Shown: positions 1 through 13,266 of the stretch, one piece after another
How positions within the stretch are numbered: position 1 is the stretch's first letter
How the letters are laid out: every line of letters starts with the position of its first letter
From: Fragaria x ananassa
Taxonomy: Eukaryota; Streptophyta; Magnoliopsida; Rosales; Rosaceae
Length of the DNA: 64,000 nt
Direction of reading: 5' to 3'
NCBI GenBank assembly: GCA_034370585.1
Contig: CP139759.1
Location: forward strand, 23,640,001 to 23,704,000
Program-made: the position numbers and the translations under genes
Notes under the pieces: generated by a model
Told to the model about the DNA's origin: nothing
Database searches by the model: none
Seen by the model: the letters and a program-made list of their open reading frames with translations, nothing else

Positions 1-1083
1 CGTAACTATCTTCTTTCTATTTCTTTGAATAGGGTTTGAAACCACTCCAAAATATTTTATATGTGATTATCGTTGTTATTTTGATTTCAGCTTATTAACA
101 CATCCTTAAACACATCTCTTTTTTTATACAAATTATATAAGACTTTGTGGATACGTAAAATTACAAAAAATGACATTTGAAATAAAATATTTCGTTTAAG
201 ACGTTCATATTAACTATTGTACTTCAAACACTTTTTAATTTTAAGTTTGAATTGAATACCAATATTTTGACACCGCATATGAAGATTATGCAATGGTTCC
301 CAAGAATCAATTAATTTAGTTTTACACAGGATTGAACATTCTAATGCTGAAAGTTCTGTTAAGTTTGGTGATGTATTGTCTTATTTTATTTTGATTCAGT
401 AGGCTTAAGAAATCTTAAAATCAATTTGAGTAAGAGGCTCCTTGAGAAGAAAATTTGTCGAGGAAAACTAATGAGAGAAGATGTTATCAAAGAGAAATCT
501 CTCGAGGAATATCTTAATAAGGTGAAACCCTTTAGAGAAAAAATAAAAATCTTCAAGGAATATGTCAATGAGGTGAAATAGTACAAGGACAGATGAAACA
601 TTTTAAGAAAAAACTCAGTAATTTGAACAAATTGAGTAGCAGATCTAGAAAAATATGTGTAGTGAATGAGTTGTGTATTTAACGAATAAGATGTATATGT
701 TAAATGAGGGTATTGTAGGAAGTTTAGATATGTGTATCTAGTAAAATGTTAAAACAAAAAAGTTAATAAGTGGTGTATTAAATATGAAATGTATATATAG
801 TAATAATTATGGATGTGTTAATAAAATTTCTCTTTCAGCTTTGATATTGGAATGAACTTCGTATTGTAACAAGTTATAATCATCTAAATCTTGATTTTAT
901 AAACTGGCATCTTCATTATACAGTGGTACTCACCTGGCCAATTGTTGACCAATTGAAGTATGTTCAATCACTCATGAATGGAAATCTAACGGTAAAGAAT
1001 AAAACTACTTAGTTTGATAATAGTTCAATCTATCTTTGACATGGATTTATATCAAAGGTGGTTGAGCATATGATCTTGATCAA
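1..1083. other. AT-rich intergenic sequence, no gene seen
   Basis: I see no convincing coding region here. The only open frames are short, low-complexity and stop-rich on both strands, and no splice-bounded coding stretch was recognised. Confidence 0.5.
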
Positions 1084-1086
1084 TAA

Positions 1087-1540
1087 GAGCATCTTTAACA
1101 ACTCTGGTATGATTTCTCTATTATAGAATAGGAAATTACAAAATCTCTATGAAAACAAGGCTCAACGCCAACAGCTCTTCTTTTCTACTCTACAAAATTG
1201 AATGTTTTTTTTTATATAATTTAATGAATCTATACATTTATTCAGATCAAAATCACATGTCACATGCTTTAATTTCTTAATTTTCTATACTCTAGTATAG
1301 AGATATAATGGCATTTTTTTAGGAGAGAGTGAATTTTAAAATACAAACAATAAATTTTAGAGATTTCTCCATGAAATATATAAATTTTGAGAATTCTATG
1401 AATATAGATGATATGTTTCTCTCTTTTCCCACTTTTTATATTATAGAAGATGCTTTATATGAGCTGTTAGAGCCAAAAAATTGTGTTTTCCCTCTAAAAT
1501 AGATAAAATTCTAGTTTTACAAGAGCTGTTAGAGATGCTC
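1087..1540. mobile_element. PIF/Harbinger-like MITE
   Basis: A 454-bp non-coding element with terminal inverted repeats: the left end reads GAGCATCTTTAACAACTCT and the reverse complement of the right end reads GAGCATCTCTAACAGCTCT. It is flanked on both sides by the trinucleotide TAA (1084-1086 and 1541-1543), the target duplication expected for the PIF/Harbinger superfamily. The interior is AT-rich and carries no transposase, so it is non-autonomous. Superfamily assignment rests on TIR and target duplication only. Confidence 0.75.
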
Positions 1541-1543
1541 TAA

Positions 1544-4500
1544 CTAACTAGATCGATGACCATTCGTGCCTCAGTATAATAACATTTTGAATGTATAATT
1601 GTAAGATAAATTGAAACATTTCTCAGAAAATGATTCATAATTTAGAGTTGCAGCCACATCTTGATAGGAAAATTGTCACTTAAATGTAACTTAGTGATCA
1701 TTAAAGTCCATTTTCAATTGGATAAGAGAGATTTTTTTTTTGATCCTACACTCAAAGTGACTCACCTTGCATCCATTATAAGTTTATAACACCTAGCTAA
1801 ATAATCAAAAGTGATTCGAAAATATTATTATTTTTTCATGACGCCCTAGGATTTATATATATAGAGGAACAAATTAAGCCAATCTATCTAAAGCATATTT
1901 GACAATTGGTAAGAACATTACCGCCTCTTTTCTTGACTTACGTTTAATTTAACCTTAATTTCAAACTCTTTAATCCAATCCTCCTGTAATTGGAGTTTGG
2001 AAATATTTCTCACTACGTGTTAAACCTAATGCTGCAAAACCGATCCCTAATGATCCAGTATTTTCACGACTAACGAGTGAATCAAGGTATTCCATATAAA
2101 GCTAGGAAGCTAAGAACTAAAAAACGTTAAAATCATGGAAAAATAAACTAGCTACAAAGAGAACAATGAAGTACGTATCGTCTTCATTTCATGGAGATTT
2201 TACCACATATTAATTACTTAATTAGCGATAGAACACCACAGCTAGGTTGGGAGTCCATAATGTACTTCAAGATGTTAGTACTTTGATCCTAATAGAACTT
2301 TTTCATTGGAGATATATTCAAAGCTTCATGTTCGAGCCTACACATTTAGAAACTTCAAGTTCTAAGAGTAGGGTGAACTTGAGGTTCACGCATAATTATG
2401 TAAAACTAAATTGAGGAACTTTTGGTCATCTTCATTTCATGCATCGATCTAATTAGTTCTTCGAGATGTTATATAAAGTAAACGATCTTGTATTTGGTCC
2501 ATTTGAACTCTAGCTAGCTATTTCACTAATTGCTTGGGAATATATCCATATAGGTTGAGTTAAAATCCCAATTAAACGTGATCGAGCTACTATACTATAT
2601 TGGACTAGAAGTAAACAAAGGCTAGCAAGTCGATTGTTGGTTAGAGAAATGAACTACCTATGTCTACGCTCACTGTGTTTAATTTTGACTTTTATGGTTT
2701 AGGTTGTGTTAGAAGTTTTCGGTTGTAGTTGCTTCTTCTCGTTCTTTTTTTTTTGTATTTTGTTATCTCGAAAAAAATGTCCTTAAAATTTCATAATTTA
2801 GATGGATCTTTTTTCTTTTTTTTGGATACATTCGAATGAGTCTTTAGCGAAAGAAAAACATATCTGTTAAAATGGATACACGTACACACAAATATGGATG
2901 ACTACAAACTTGAGGAATTGACATGATCGAGATGCCCGGCCGCAAATAGCTTTGTGCATGAGCAAAGGGGCCATTATAGCATATCTTCAAAAATATTGTC
3001 ATTACGCTAAACCATGTGGCATGCCTATTTGGACCACAAACATTCAAAATGTCAAAAACAATCATTTTTTTGTACACATAAAGGAAGGTTTTAATCAAAA
3101 GAGAACTGTTTCAAGCTTCGACTCTAAACAGCCTTTAATGGCGGAGCATACGGTGGAGCCGGATGCTATAACTGAGAATGGCCAATATAATGTTAAAACG
3201 GAAGAAGATCGATCGAGGTATCACCGTACTACATATAATTAACTCAAGTTTGAGTATTGTTTGAATTCAATTGAACTAAGTTTGATAGAAGAACCATATG
3301 CATCCTAAATTTAAGAACGTACGTAATACGGCAAATAATTTACAATTGCATATGTTAATTCTTTGGCTCCTCAATTTCGTAATCTTGTATGAATCGTATA
3401 ACAGATCGATATAAAGTTAAAAATTAATATAAGAAAGAACTTACATGTAACTTCATTAACTAGTATATATTCTTTATATCTAGGGCTTATGGAGGAAGAA
3501 ATGAAGGGAAAATACATGGGGATTCATGGTGAAGAAGTGGATATAAACTAGAGGGAAAGAAATGAAAGGAAAATTAATGGAAGGCCGGAGAAAAGATGGA
3601 AATCATTGTGGGTAATTGGGTCACGGGGGGCAAGAAAAGTTCAAAACTAGGCTGGCACATTCCTCTTGTTTTCAGATTATAGCTAGCAATGATTCAACAA
3701 CTAATTCTTAGAGATGTTCATAACATGCAGGTAAATTTGGGCAGAAATCAAACACAGCTGGGATTCAATGAATCAAATTGATCTCCTACAGTTTTGGTAT
3801 CTATTTGTAGGACCGTGTAGTTGTTCATTCATATGATTTCAGCCCTGAATATAGACTCATTTGTAAGGGCATGCTTAGCTCTTCTGTGCTCTATATATAC
3901 CTATTCAATATTCATGTCGTCTCCCCCTCCACAAGTTTTATTGTGGGTATTTCTCTATTTCTACTTAACTACTGCCACCAGAATCATCGACAATGTCTCG
4001 TGGAGTATCACATTCATCTGTCAATCATATACACATTTCCCATCTATATCTACAAGTGTCGACATTCATGTACATACTATTCACACCATTTTACTAGAAG
4101 AAGAAAGTTATCGTTCTGCTCTCAATTTACTCCATTGATTTGATGCTAATCATTTACGTTAAGGCCTCGTTTTCTTTTCTGATGCTTGCTTTTCACCAAC
4201 CAAATTAGGTTTTAGTCGTCTGATCATATGTAACTTCAAGAAACCTTGATTTGAAAACCCAAGTTAGCATAATTTTAAGTAATCGATCAGTCTGTTCCGG
4301 AAAATATATATGCATGTCATTGTCATCGACGTATATGTAGAGCTACTTATGGAAAATGAAAAAGAAGCAGCCGACTATGTAAAAGACACTGATCGATCGA
4401 GGCTAGCTAGGTTTGATTGTGATGAAAAAGCATGCATGCATGATATTTAGGTATATATAGAGAGACAGAAGGTAAGGCAGGTAGCAATCTCTTTCAGCCG

Positions 4501-4995
4501 AAAAAAGACCAGAGAATGAATTGAAAGGAAAGGATGAAGTAGAAGAGCTGGATCGAGAGCGAGGTGTTGGATTCTAAATGTGTTTCTGTTGCTGCTTTGT
4601 TCGACAAAGCCGGAACATAAGGGATCCTCTAATTCGTTGCTCTCACTTTTCTTCATGACTTTCTGTTGCCGTCAGAAAAGCAGCCTATATATATTTCCAG
4701 GCATGCGCTTGCTTGCTTGCTATATATGAGCGGAGCGAGCCTCCTTGCATTATGCACGAGTTATTTGGTCAGCCAAACACGTTTACTTGGTTTGAAACTA
4801 CATCTTTAACGGCTGCATTGGCATGGCCTCATTTCTTCTTCCATTTTTGAAGATTTATTCAAACAATATGTTCCTGAAATCAAAAGATATTTAACCGGTG
4901 AATTATCCATGTTGTTTGTGCTAGCTGCTAGAATTATTTGGTCAGCCAAACACGTTTAGTTTTTTAACAAATTAAATTGTTAAGAATGTTATGTC
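1544..4995. other. Intergenic stretch, no gene supported
   Basis: About 3.4 kb of AT-rich sequence. Small open frames exist (for example 2952-3242 plus, 3821-4143 plus in two frames, 4447-4656 minus), but none resembles a known family or is joined to a plausible neighbouring exon. A non-coding RNA or short-peptide gene cannot be excluded. I saw no tRNA-like hairpin. Confidence 0.4.
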
Positions 4996-5000
4996 GAACT

Positions 5001-5186
5001 TGTTCTAGGATATTCTCTATGTGTGTTTTGGCCTTATGTCAGTAGGATATGTAGTTAGACTAGATCTATGTATTCATATCCTTACCATATTGGTATTGTG
5101 TAATTCCCTATATAAATGGCTTCTATCAATGAATAAGATGATGATTCTCTTGCTATCTCTTTGTCTATACACTTTATCCTTCATCA
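5001..5186 (+). repeat. 5' LTR of the copia element
   Basis: 186 bp, starts TG and ends CA. A TATA-like tataaatg lies about two thirds of the way along. It differs from the 3' LTR at about five or six sites, such as gttttggcc versus gccttggcc and aatggcttc versus aagggctcc. The near identity suggests a more recent insertion than the ruined interior implies, or copying of an already defective template. Confidence 0.88.
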
Positions 5187-5730
5187 CGTTATTATGCACT
5201 TTGTTCTAACCCTAGAGCCAATAGCCCACCAATTTTTTTCAAAACCCTAAAATCGGGCAGCCTTGTTTTTCCCGATTTCCGACCAAAATTCCGACTGCCC
5301 TCCGCCGGAATTTTATATCCCCAGAAATCTCTCTCCGCCCCGGATCCAACGCCACCGGTCTCACCCTGAGAACCGGCAGTAAAGTCTCTGAACCGGCCGC
5401 CGGAAGATTCCAGACCGCCGCCGCTACCGACCACCGGTTCACCACCTTCCCTTGCTCCGATCAACCTGAAATTTTGACAGAAGCTTGCCCATCCAGAGCT
5501 GCTCCTCCTATTAAATTTTCAGCCCCAAATTCGAAGTATAAGTAGGCGAAACATTATTTCTCCTCTCGGCAGCCTCTAGAAAGGTATGTTTTTTGAAACC
5601 TTAAACTTTTCCAAGTTCAATAACTCGGGGAGGATAAAATCATTTCCTCCATTCTCCATCTCCATTCTATGCTTGGGATTTTGTGCGTGCAGGTACCCAA
5701 ATCCCGGAATTTTATTCGCGGGTCAAGAGT

Positions 5731-5875
5731 GTGTTTGATCACTCTTGTTTCTTTGTCCGATTTGTGTTTGATCAACCCCGATCTTTCACCGGATTGTGTT
5801 TGATCAATCCGAGGCATTTTTTCAAATTGTGTTTGATCAATTCGCGGCTTTTCCGGATTATGTATGATCAATCCG
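5731..5875 (+). repeat. Five-copy ~33-bp tandem repeat in the retroelement leader
   Basis: The core gtgtttgatc recurs at 5731, 5764, 5796 and 5829, with a variant atgtatgatc at 5860, giving spacings of 31-33 bp. Variable sequence ending near ccg separates the copies. It lies downstream of the GC-rich leader of the copia element. Being close to 11 codons in period, it leaves an open plus-strand frame (5683-5925), but I do not recognise the product. Confidence 0.7.
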
Positions 5876-8800
5876 AAGGACAAACCATTAAAAGCATCGT
5901 TTGTGACCTCTATCGAGTCTCATAACAGCTTGGTTTTGTATGCAAAAGCAATGTAACATTCTGCTCCTTTGAGTTTTGACGTACTAGATGCCTAAGGCGG
6001 ATCTTCGCTTGGTATTTGTGGAACCTTTCATTGGAAATGATTAAACCACATGTTTTGACCCCAGGCTAACAAGCATAAATGCCGAGATTTCACATCTCAT
6101 GCGCTCAAAGTCTTTGACGCGCCACATCGACAAAAGCCTTCAATGACAATCTGTGCAAAAAGTATTGACCACAAAGTACTGTGGAATGCACTCATGGAGC
6201 AACGTTCATATAACTCTACTTGTTGAGTTATTAGTCAAGTTGATTGCTTACCACCTTAATTGACTACATATTGTCGATGATCTTTTGTGGCATCATGATC
6301 CATAATCTTTAGCGGATTCGATCATCATCAAGTTCTCTAGGTCCTCCAAGTTGGTGTGGAATTACCAACGAGACTTGATTTTGATCATACAAACAGGAAT
6401 TGTATATACGCTAATGTGATAAACTTATTTGGGATTATCCCCTAATGTGGGGACAACAATATGGGTCATGGAAACAGCAGAAAACGTCGTGCCGATGTCT
6501 AGAAAAGAGGGGGAGGTGTTGCCGGCTCTAATAGCGACACTCCTGGTCTAGACACCATTTTGTCAAAACTACTCACGTCAGCTCATGAAATTAATGCAAC
6601 CGTTGTGGATCTTCGGATCACTGGTTCAAGATTGTCAAGCTCCTTTAAATTGTGAATGCATACAAAAAGGTATGGAAAATCAATATGAGGACAAGAACGT
6701 CATCCTCATGATCGCGAATTTCAAAGATTCAGATCCTGCTCTAGCTACCCATGACTTTGATGTCATCGGCTAGACATTGATTTTCGTTCTAAGTTATATG
6801 TACTAAGGCGTTGTATCGACGTCTTTTGTCTAGTTGAGACCTCGATGTACTCACATTAGCAATAATGAATGCCTTGAGAATTTTTCGAAGTGAATCTATT
6901 CTCCTCTTATGGTTCATATTGATTTACAATCAAGATGTACACTTACATCGTCCTTAGAAACATGGCATATTGTGCCGATTTTGGTCCCTTCCTTTGAAGG
7001 TGACTCATGGCACTGCATCCTCAAGGAGGATCGTCCACGTGTTTCCGGTTAAGTCTTCTACCCTATAGCGGATTTTTCATCATCAATTGTTCAACTAGGC
7101 TCATCCAAGCTCAATGTGATATCTTAGAATTGTCTGAAATTAAGGAGATAATGGTTTTAAGTGTGCCTCGCACTACCGACCCTCCACGGACATGCCTGGT
7201 CATACTGACTTGGAGTTACCGAAAGCTTTTGATTTTGGATCCCCCTACGCTATTAAACCAAGTGCCGTCTTGCAAAAGACGTTGAAAACTTATCAAAGCT
7301 AGAAAATTATCATCATAATCGGATCCTCTAGGTCCTCTGAGTTAGTTTATGTTCATGTCAGGGAGCTTTTGCTAACTAGTCATGGAGTTTACGACCTTAC
7401 AACGATTGAAAGGACTTGGTTTTGATCATACACATGTCACTTTTGGCTAAGGCAAAAACCTACACGCCACCTGCAAGCTTCACAGCTTCGCACATGCCAA
7501 ATCTGTGAAAAACAGCAATCTGTCCCTTCTGGACAGTCAACTTCGTTTGAGTTTTGTGAACAGCTCCGGACGAACCAGACAGTGAGCTTTATATCATTGG
7601 AAAGCTCTATGAGTCTAGTTTTTCAGAAATTTTCACGGTTTGTTCATATCTATTTTAACGAAGAAGTTATGGCTGTTTTAGTGCACAAATGTCATTCTGC
7701 GCGGAAATTTTTATGCACTCTCGGGATTGCAGCTTTTCGTAGCTTCTTTCAATCCTTCTAAATGGTTCAAGTAGAACTATTTACTCGCATATCTACTCCT
7801 TGTAGTTATGTCTCATAGAGACATTGAGTGCTTCGCAGATAGTGGAACTATCCACAACATTCTAAGGAATCATGTTGAGCTGTAAAGACATTCATGCTAA
7901 TGGTTTTCATTTGAAAACAAATTGTGAGAATGAACAAAAATTCTTTTGTGTATACCTCCTCATGCATGCTAACTGAAGCGCATCTTGGAGAAATTCATGA
8001 GTCAATCTAGTGAACTGTATGTCACTACGATTCGAATATCGAATCCCATGTTGTCGCCAAACATGATATTTGAGACACCGACTCATATAGGCTTTGGTTT
8101 GACCAAATTGGTCAACCTGGAAGAGATATAATGGTCCAAATTTTGAGAAATTCTCATGGACATCCATTCTTCCACTCAAAACGAAAACATTCGAGATCTA
8201 GCATCACCATGAAGCATAGTGGTGACCCGGGGGACATTGACATCACCCGAACACGACTCCAACTTCCTGGAGGTCGTCCGGTCAATTCCTCAAGCAATTG
8301 AGGTGCACCGGCCTTTCCTCGATGTCACATTGGCCCCCTGCAATGTTCATTGCTCGTTTTGAAAGCCTATTCTTTAGCTAAAGAAAGAGTGAGACCCTCC
8401 TACGCTAAATAACACAAAAGTGAACATTTTATTCTTACATCAAACTATGTAGATAGATACAACCAACTTGCGGACACCTTTTTATGCTTTGTGGTGTTGG
8501 TTGACGTGTTAACACACTGGTCACGTGTTGCACTATTATCTACTGCTTATACTTCTACGGGCTCACTACCCATTCTTTAAAGAAGTTCATCGGGATGTAA
8601 GTTGAAGTGTCCTGTACCCCATGTTCACACGCAATACGGTCTCACCGAGGCTACGACCAAGCAACTTTAGCTTGTCGCTCGAACATTATTGATGCGCACC
8701 ACTCTTTCTATTGCGTCTTGGGGCTATGCAATCTTTGCATGCAGCTTTACTATTCATTTACGACCCACCGTCATTGAATTTTGTTGTACCAGCTCGTGAC

Positions 8801-8999
8801 TGTGTACCAGGATTGACACGAAATTGCAATCCTTGAGCTCGGCAGGATTGAAACGGATCTTCAATCCTTGAGCTCCGCTAGATGTTATTTCTAGATGCCA
8901 AATCGCATTGCCATTGCGTACAATGATGGGTCATTTTGAGATGAATAAGTTTAGGTTGGATATGAACCTCCACCTATAATCCGCATATGTAGGAACCTT

Positions 9000-10140
9000 G
9001 TCTGGCGATCTCATTCACCGCTAAATTGCAGATTGTCACTTTGATGAGACCATATTCCCGCCGTTAGGGGGAGATAAGAACACAAGTGTTCAAGTGGAAC
9101 GACGTGAATTGTCGTGGTTTGTCCCCACTAAGTCTCATCTTGATCCCAAATGCTAATAATGTTAAAGTGACGAGATCACATGCTACAAATATGTCTACAA
9201 GGATTGATGTCCTACAAAAGGATATGGCGCGACCAAAAAGTGTTGGTCTTGACGCCATCACCATGGATGGTGATATGGTGACGCCATATAGTGGAAAAAT
9301 TGGTGTCACAAGGCCGTGTGGCTCCCTAAAAGGAGGGAGGCCCTTAGGTTCGATATTGTCTTGCACTAGAAAGAAAGCGAGTTTGGCACAACCTGATCCA
9401 TTGATCAGTGATACTCAAATCCGTCTCATGAAGTCTGAATTGTGATTATCGTTGAGGGACGCCTCAATGTCAAATCCAATCCATATAGAGATATCTACAA
9501 GTATTACACTAGTGTACATGAGGACGTGAGATAATGAGTCTACTATCGAACCACCATTCGTTGATGGATATCAACTTAGTTGATTGGCCTAATGGAAAGA
9601 TGCGATCTAGCATTAACAAAGAGAGATAGGTCCTTGGGCAGGTGATGCCGACACCACAAGCTAAACCCTATCAACTATACCTTTGTTAGATAGCGTAGTG
9701 AGAACAAGAGCTTAGACTCACCTTATGGGGCAAGGTCTCTCACTAACACGCACTGGGATCAACTACGATGAGATATGCTCTCGTAATGGATGTCATTGAA
9801 CTCCACTACTTTGTCAGTTTGGTAGTTTCCGAATAACTGAACATACAGCCTATGAATGTGGTCATAATAACATCTCTACGGGATCAGAGATATACATGAA
9901 GGTCATAAACGGACTTCATTCATCCGAATCAAGTGGCTCTAGACCACAGTAGCACGCGTTTGCTAAAGCTATTGAAACGCACATGGATTTTACTTGATTT
10001 GGAAGGGATATGGTGAATTATGCCTTTGCGTGTTCATTCCAGATTTACATGGACTCTTGATGGATCAAGAGATGTCAATATGTATCAACATCCGAAGAAA
10101 AAGATCTTGGGAAAACACAGTCTCGATAAGATGACTGTAT
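9000..10140 (+). pseudogene. Broken copia integrase C-terminus and reverse transcriptase
   Basis: At 9031-9084 the plus strand encodes DCHFDETIFPPLGGDKNT, and the same frame continues to RRELSWFVPTKSHLDP, the typical end of a plant copia integrase module. After a frameshift, 9086-9445 encodes the linker with STRIDV and GGRPLGS. Reverse-transcriptase pieces follow: QGLSLTRTGINYDEI (about 9730-9775), SEIYMKVINGLHSSES (about 9885-9930) and GYGELCLCVFI (about 10008-10040), then KDLGKT (about 10100). Each piece is in a different frame and separated by stops. No intact YVDD catalytic motif was found. Confidence 0.82.
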
Positions 10141-11327
10141 TGATGATCAATCGGCTTAGGCGCTCTATAACTAGTGAGGCCTACATATACTTCCATGATT
10201 AGTCAAGGTCTTTGCTCTAAAGAGAGATCCGTTATTTTGTCTAAAGCAAGATGACAAATATGTGTTAAGAGATGGAGTTCCCATCTAAGTACAATAAGAC
10301 GCATCAATGTACTCAACACAATACGAAAGACTTGACATCTCTATCGCTATAAAAAGTTGTAAAGCTAAGTGTAGCTATGCGCCCACGCAATGCCAATGTA
10401 ATGGCAGTAACTCCTTTTTTCAATACTTAATAGTATGAAAGGTTGAGGCTTATTCTATCCCTATATAAGAAAGACACATCAAAAGCGAAATCAGAATCTG
10501 CCAAGTTTTATAGGTCAACTTCCACGGGAACTATAAGAAATCTCACTCACTGGAAAATGGTGAAATTGGTACCATTGGAAAGGTCTATGTGTCTAATTTC
10601 CAGGGACATCAACCATTTGATCATACCTATCATATTGAGTGAGTTATGGCCGTTTTCGTAAAGTAGGACGAATCTGTCCGAGAATCTGATTTTGGCAAAA
10701 CAGTCAACTTCGACGGGATTTTGTGAACAGCTCCTGATGAACCAGAATGTGTGTAATATACGGTTGGAAAGCTAAATGAGTCTAGTTTCCAAAACCGTTT
10801 ACGGTTCGTTCATATGTATTTCCTAGAGGAAGTTACGACTGTTCTAGTAATTGAAGGTCATGCTGCGCGGAAATCTGATTTCTTGCACGAACTTATGTTT
10901 TGAGTTCACAAGCGACCTTCTCCTCAAGATCTAAGTGTAAAAGATCATTTGAGGACAATACGGCATGATTTAGTTAATCATTGCCCAATGCCACATTTGA
11001 AGACATGTTAAAGAGCATTGACATGCTAAGTTGTTGAAACTTCCGTGATTAGTGAGAATCAGGAAGAGCCCTATGATTGATGTAAAGATCAGGGGGAGGT
11101 GCGAACTTCAGGGGGAGTCTATAGCACATACATACGGTTGGAAAGCTAAATGAGTCTAGTCTATAGCACATACATGTCACTATCAAATGTGAAAGGTGCG
11201 TTGTACTCTTTTTCTCCTACGATCAAGGTTCAGTTTTTCTCCCACAGGGTTTTTGTGACTTGACGAGGTTTTTGACGAGGCAACAGATCAGCACCATCGG
11301 CATATCAGCGCGCGACACAAGGGGGAG

Positions 11328-11513
11328 TGTTCTAGGATATTCTCTATGTGTGCCTTGGCCTTATGTCAATAGGATATGTAGTTAGACTAGATCTATGTAT
11401 TCATATCCTTACCATATTGGTATTGTGTAATTCCCTATATAAAGGGCTCCTATCAATGAATAAGATGATGATTCTCTTGCTATCTCTTTGTCTCTACACT
11501 TTATCCTTCATCA
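11328..11513 (+). repeat. 3' LTR of the copia element
   Basis: 186 bp, nearly identical to the 5' LTR, preceded by the polypurine tract and followed by the right copy of the five-base target duplication. Confidence 0.88.
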
Positions 11514-11518
11514 GAATT

Positions 11519-13264
11519 CTAATTTTTTCGCGAACTTGAACACTATTGGACTCCTTGGATACCATATTGAGTTAAGAAGTAAGCATAACGGTGTTTGGTA
11601 GGATTTGACAGCAGTTTATCAAAATTGGTCAGATGCAACTTCAATAAGCTAAAAATTACACCTACTTATTTAAACAGTTATACCAAACTAGGCCTTGCAG
11701 CCTCAAGCGCTCTCCGATAATGAGTTTAGCCTTGTCTACACCAAATCCTGACCTGCCGATTGCGGTCACGAGTCGCGACCTGCCGATTGCGGAACAACGT
11801 TTGGGTCTGAAGGGGTTTAGACCCCTGCCAGGTTTTCTAACACATGTATAATCACACATAATCATGCATCAATAGCCCTTCTTAGGTTTTGGAACATATG
11901 TATGACTTATACATAACCATGCATCTATGGCTAGCTAGAAAAGAATGCATGCAATATAAGGAATGGTTATGGGTAGAAACATAATTACAATTAGATTTTG
12001 TCTCTGCTTTCATACCAAAAAATGATATGGTTTTCCTCATAGATCAATTTATTTTATGATACAATAATTTGTCAGTTATATATATTTCGGACCCTCTGTG
12101 GTTTAGAATCCTAGTTCCGCCCCTGGCGACCTTATCGATCGTTTCCAACTACCATAACCATATGTTCCAATCTGATTACGAATGTTCAGTTATATATCTA
12201 GCCAGTCAATGTCAAAATTTAAACTAGCACAAACACCTAGATTTTCAACCATCTAAATTTTCATTATAGATGTAGATGAAGTTGATGTTTGTAATACTTA
12301 TATGTAAATCTAATAAATTAAATATTTAAGGAAAAAAATTCTTCCCAAAATACCGATATTTTTTCCCGGACATCCCTGATATATCTGATATCTTTTTTTT
12401 TCAAAATACCGGTAGATACACCGATACCGATATTTTAATAATTGGTCCTAACCTGTCGATTGCGGTTGCAAGTCACGACCCTATCGATCGTTTCCAACTA
12501 CTAAAACCATATGTTCCCATCTGATTACGAATGTTCAATTACTCGGCCAGTCAATGTCAAAATTGAAACCACTGAAATTACACTGTTTTTTTGAGTCACC
12601 TCTCAAGATTTTATGTAGCTTCTGCAAATTTCTTTGTCATCACATGCTTGGCTAGGGAATTATGTGCAAGGTGGTGCTTCGCAGACCGTCTCTTTCAATT
12701 CTATGCACAACAATTATGTTCAAACTGTTCAAGTACCATCCTCATCGGCATTTTCAGGGTCAAGGCAAGGCATCATTAACAAGGTACACGTGTACGGTGG
12801 TGCGACTGTCTGAAAACGGAGTGGACCATGTGGATAGATAAGTAATGGGTTACGGATCATGGCAGCCGGGTATGGGTTGGTTTTTGTCTCTTTGGGCTGG
12901 GCCCCTCCCTCCCCAACATTATATGCTTAAATTCATTGCTTCTGCTTCTTCTTTCCTCTCAATGCCGTGATTGACCTTCTCTGCCATTTACTACTACGGT
13001 CAGCATTTGCCACCTACCTCCCCCTGTTCACCAAGACACTAACCCTACGGGGTGTTCCCACACACTTCATTTTCCATTTTTGGTTGCCCTTCCCCCCACC
13101 GGTTGCTTTCGGCTCGTCGACAATTCATCGCCCATCAAAACCGATAATTTTAATATAAATGGTCCCAAGATATAAATGACTGAGATTACACCGCTTACTT
13201 ATACGCCGTGCATACAAGAACTTCAAGTGTTTCATGATATAAAACCTTCGAAGTCAAGAAGAGT
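11519..13264. other. Intergenic sequence with an internal direct duplication
   Basis: No gene was recognised. A roughly 100-bp block at 12126-12224 (starting atcgatcgtttccaactac) recurs in direct orientation at about 12476-12572 at about 90% identity, enclosing about 250 bp of AT-rich sequence. A shorter motif, ctgccgattgcgg, appears twice in tandem near 11752-11790 and again in altered form near 12451. These look like remnants of one repeat family. Confidence 0.5.
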
Positions 13265-13266
13265 TA

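Larger units (their letters stand above)
5001..11513 (+). mobile_element. Degenerate Ty1/copia LTR retrotransposon
   Basis: A complete but decayed element of about 6.5 kb. Two 186-bp direct LTRs (5001-5186 and 11328-11513) begin TGTTCTAGGA and end CCTTCATCA. They differ at only about five or six sites. Five-base flanks are gaact at left (4996-5000) and gaatt at right (11514-11518), a target duplication with one mismatch. A purine tract (acaagggggag) directly precedes the 3' LTR. On the plus strand the interior keeps integrase C-terminal and reverse-transcriptase remnants in the order INT then RT, which defines copia. Frameshifts and stops are everywhere, so it cannot be autonomous. The long 5' part (5187-9000) has no recognisable gag. 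Confidence 0.88.

Noticed and set aside
2952..3242. A 96-codon plus-strand frame
   Set aside because: No family resemblance, mixed composition, overlapped by an antisense frame; not supportable as a gene.
4447..4656. A 69-codon minus-strand frame, considered as a small peptide gene or miRNA precursor
   Set aside because: I could not match it to a peptide family, nor find a mature miRNA sequence or clear stem.
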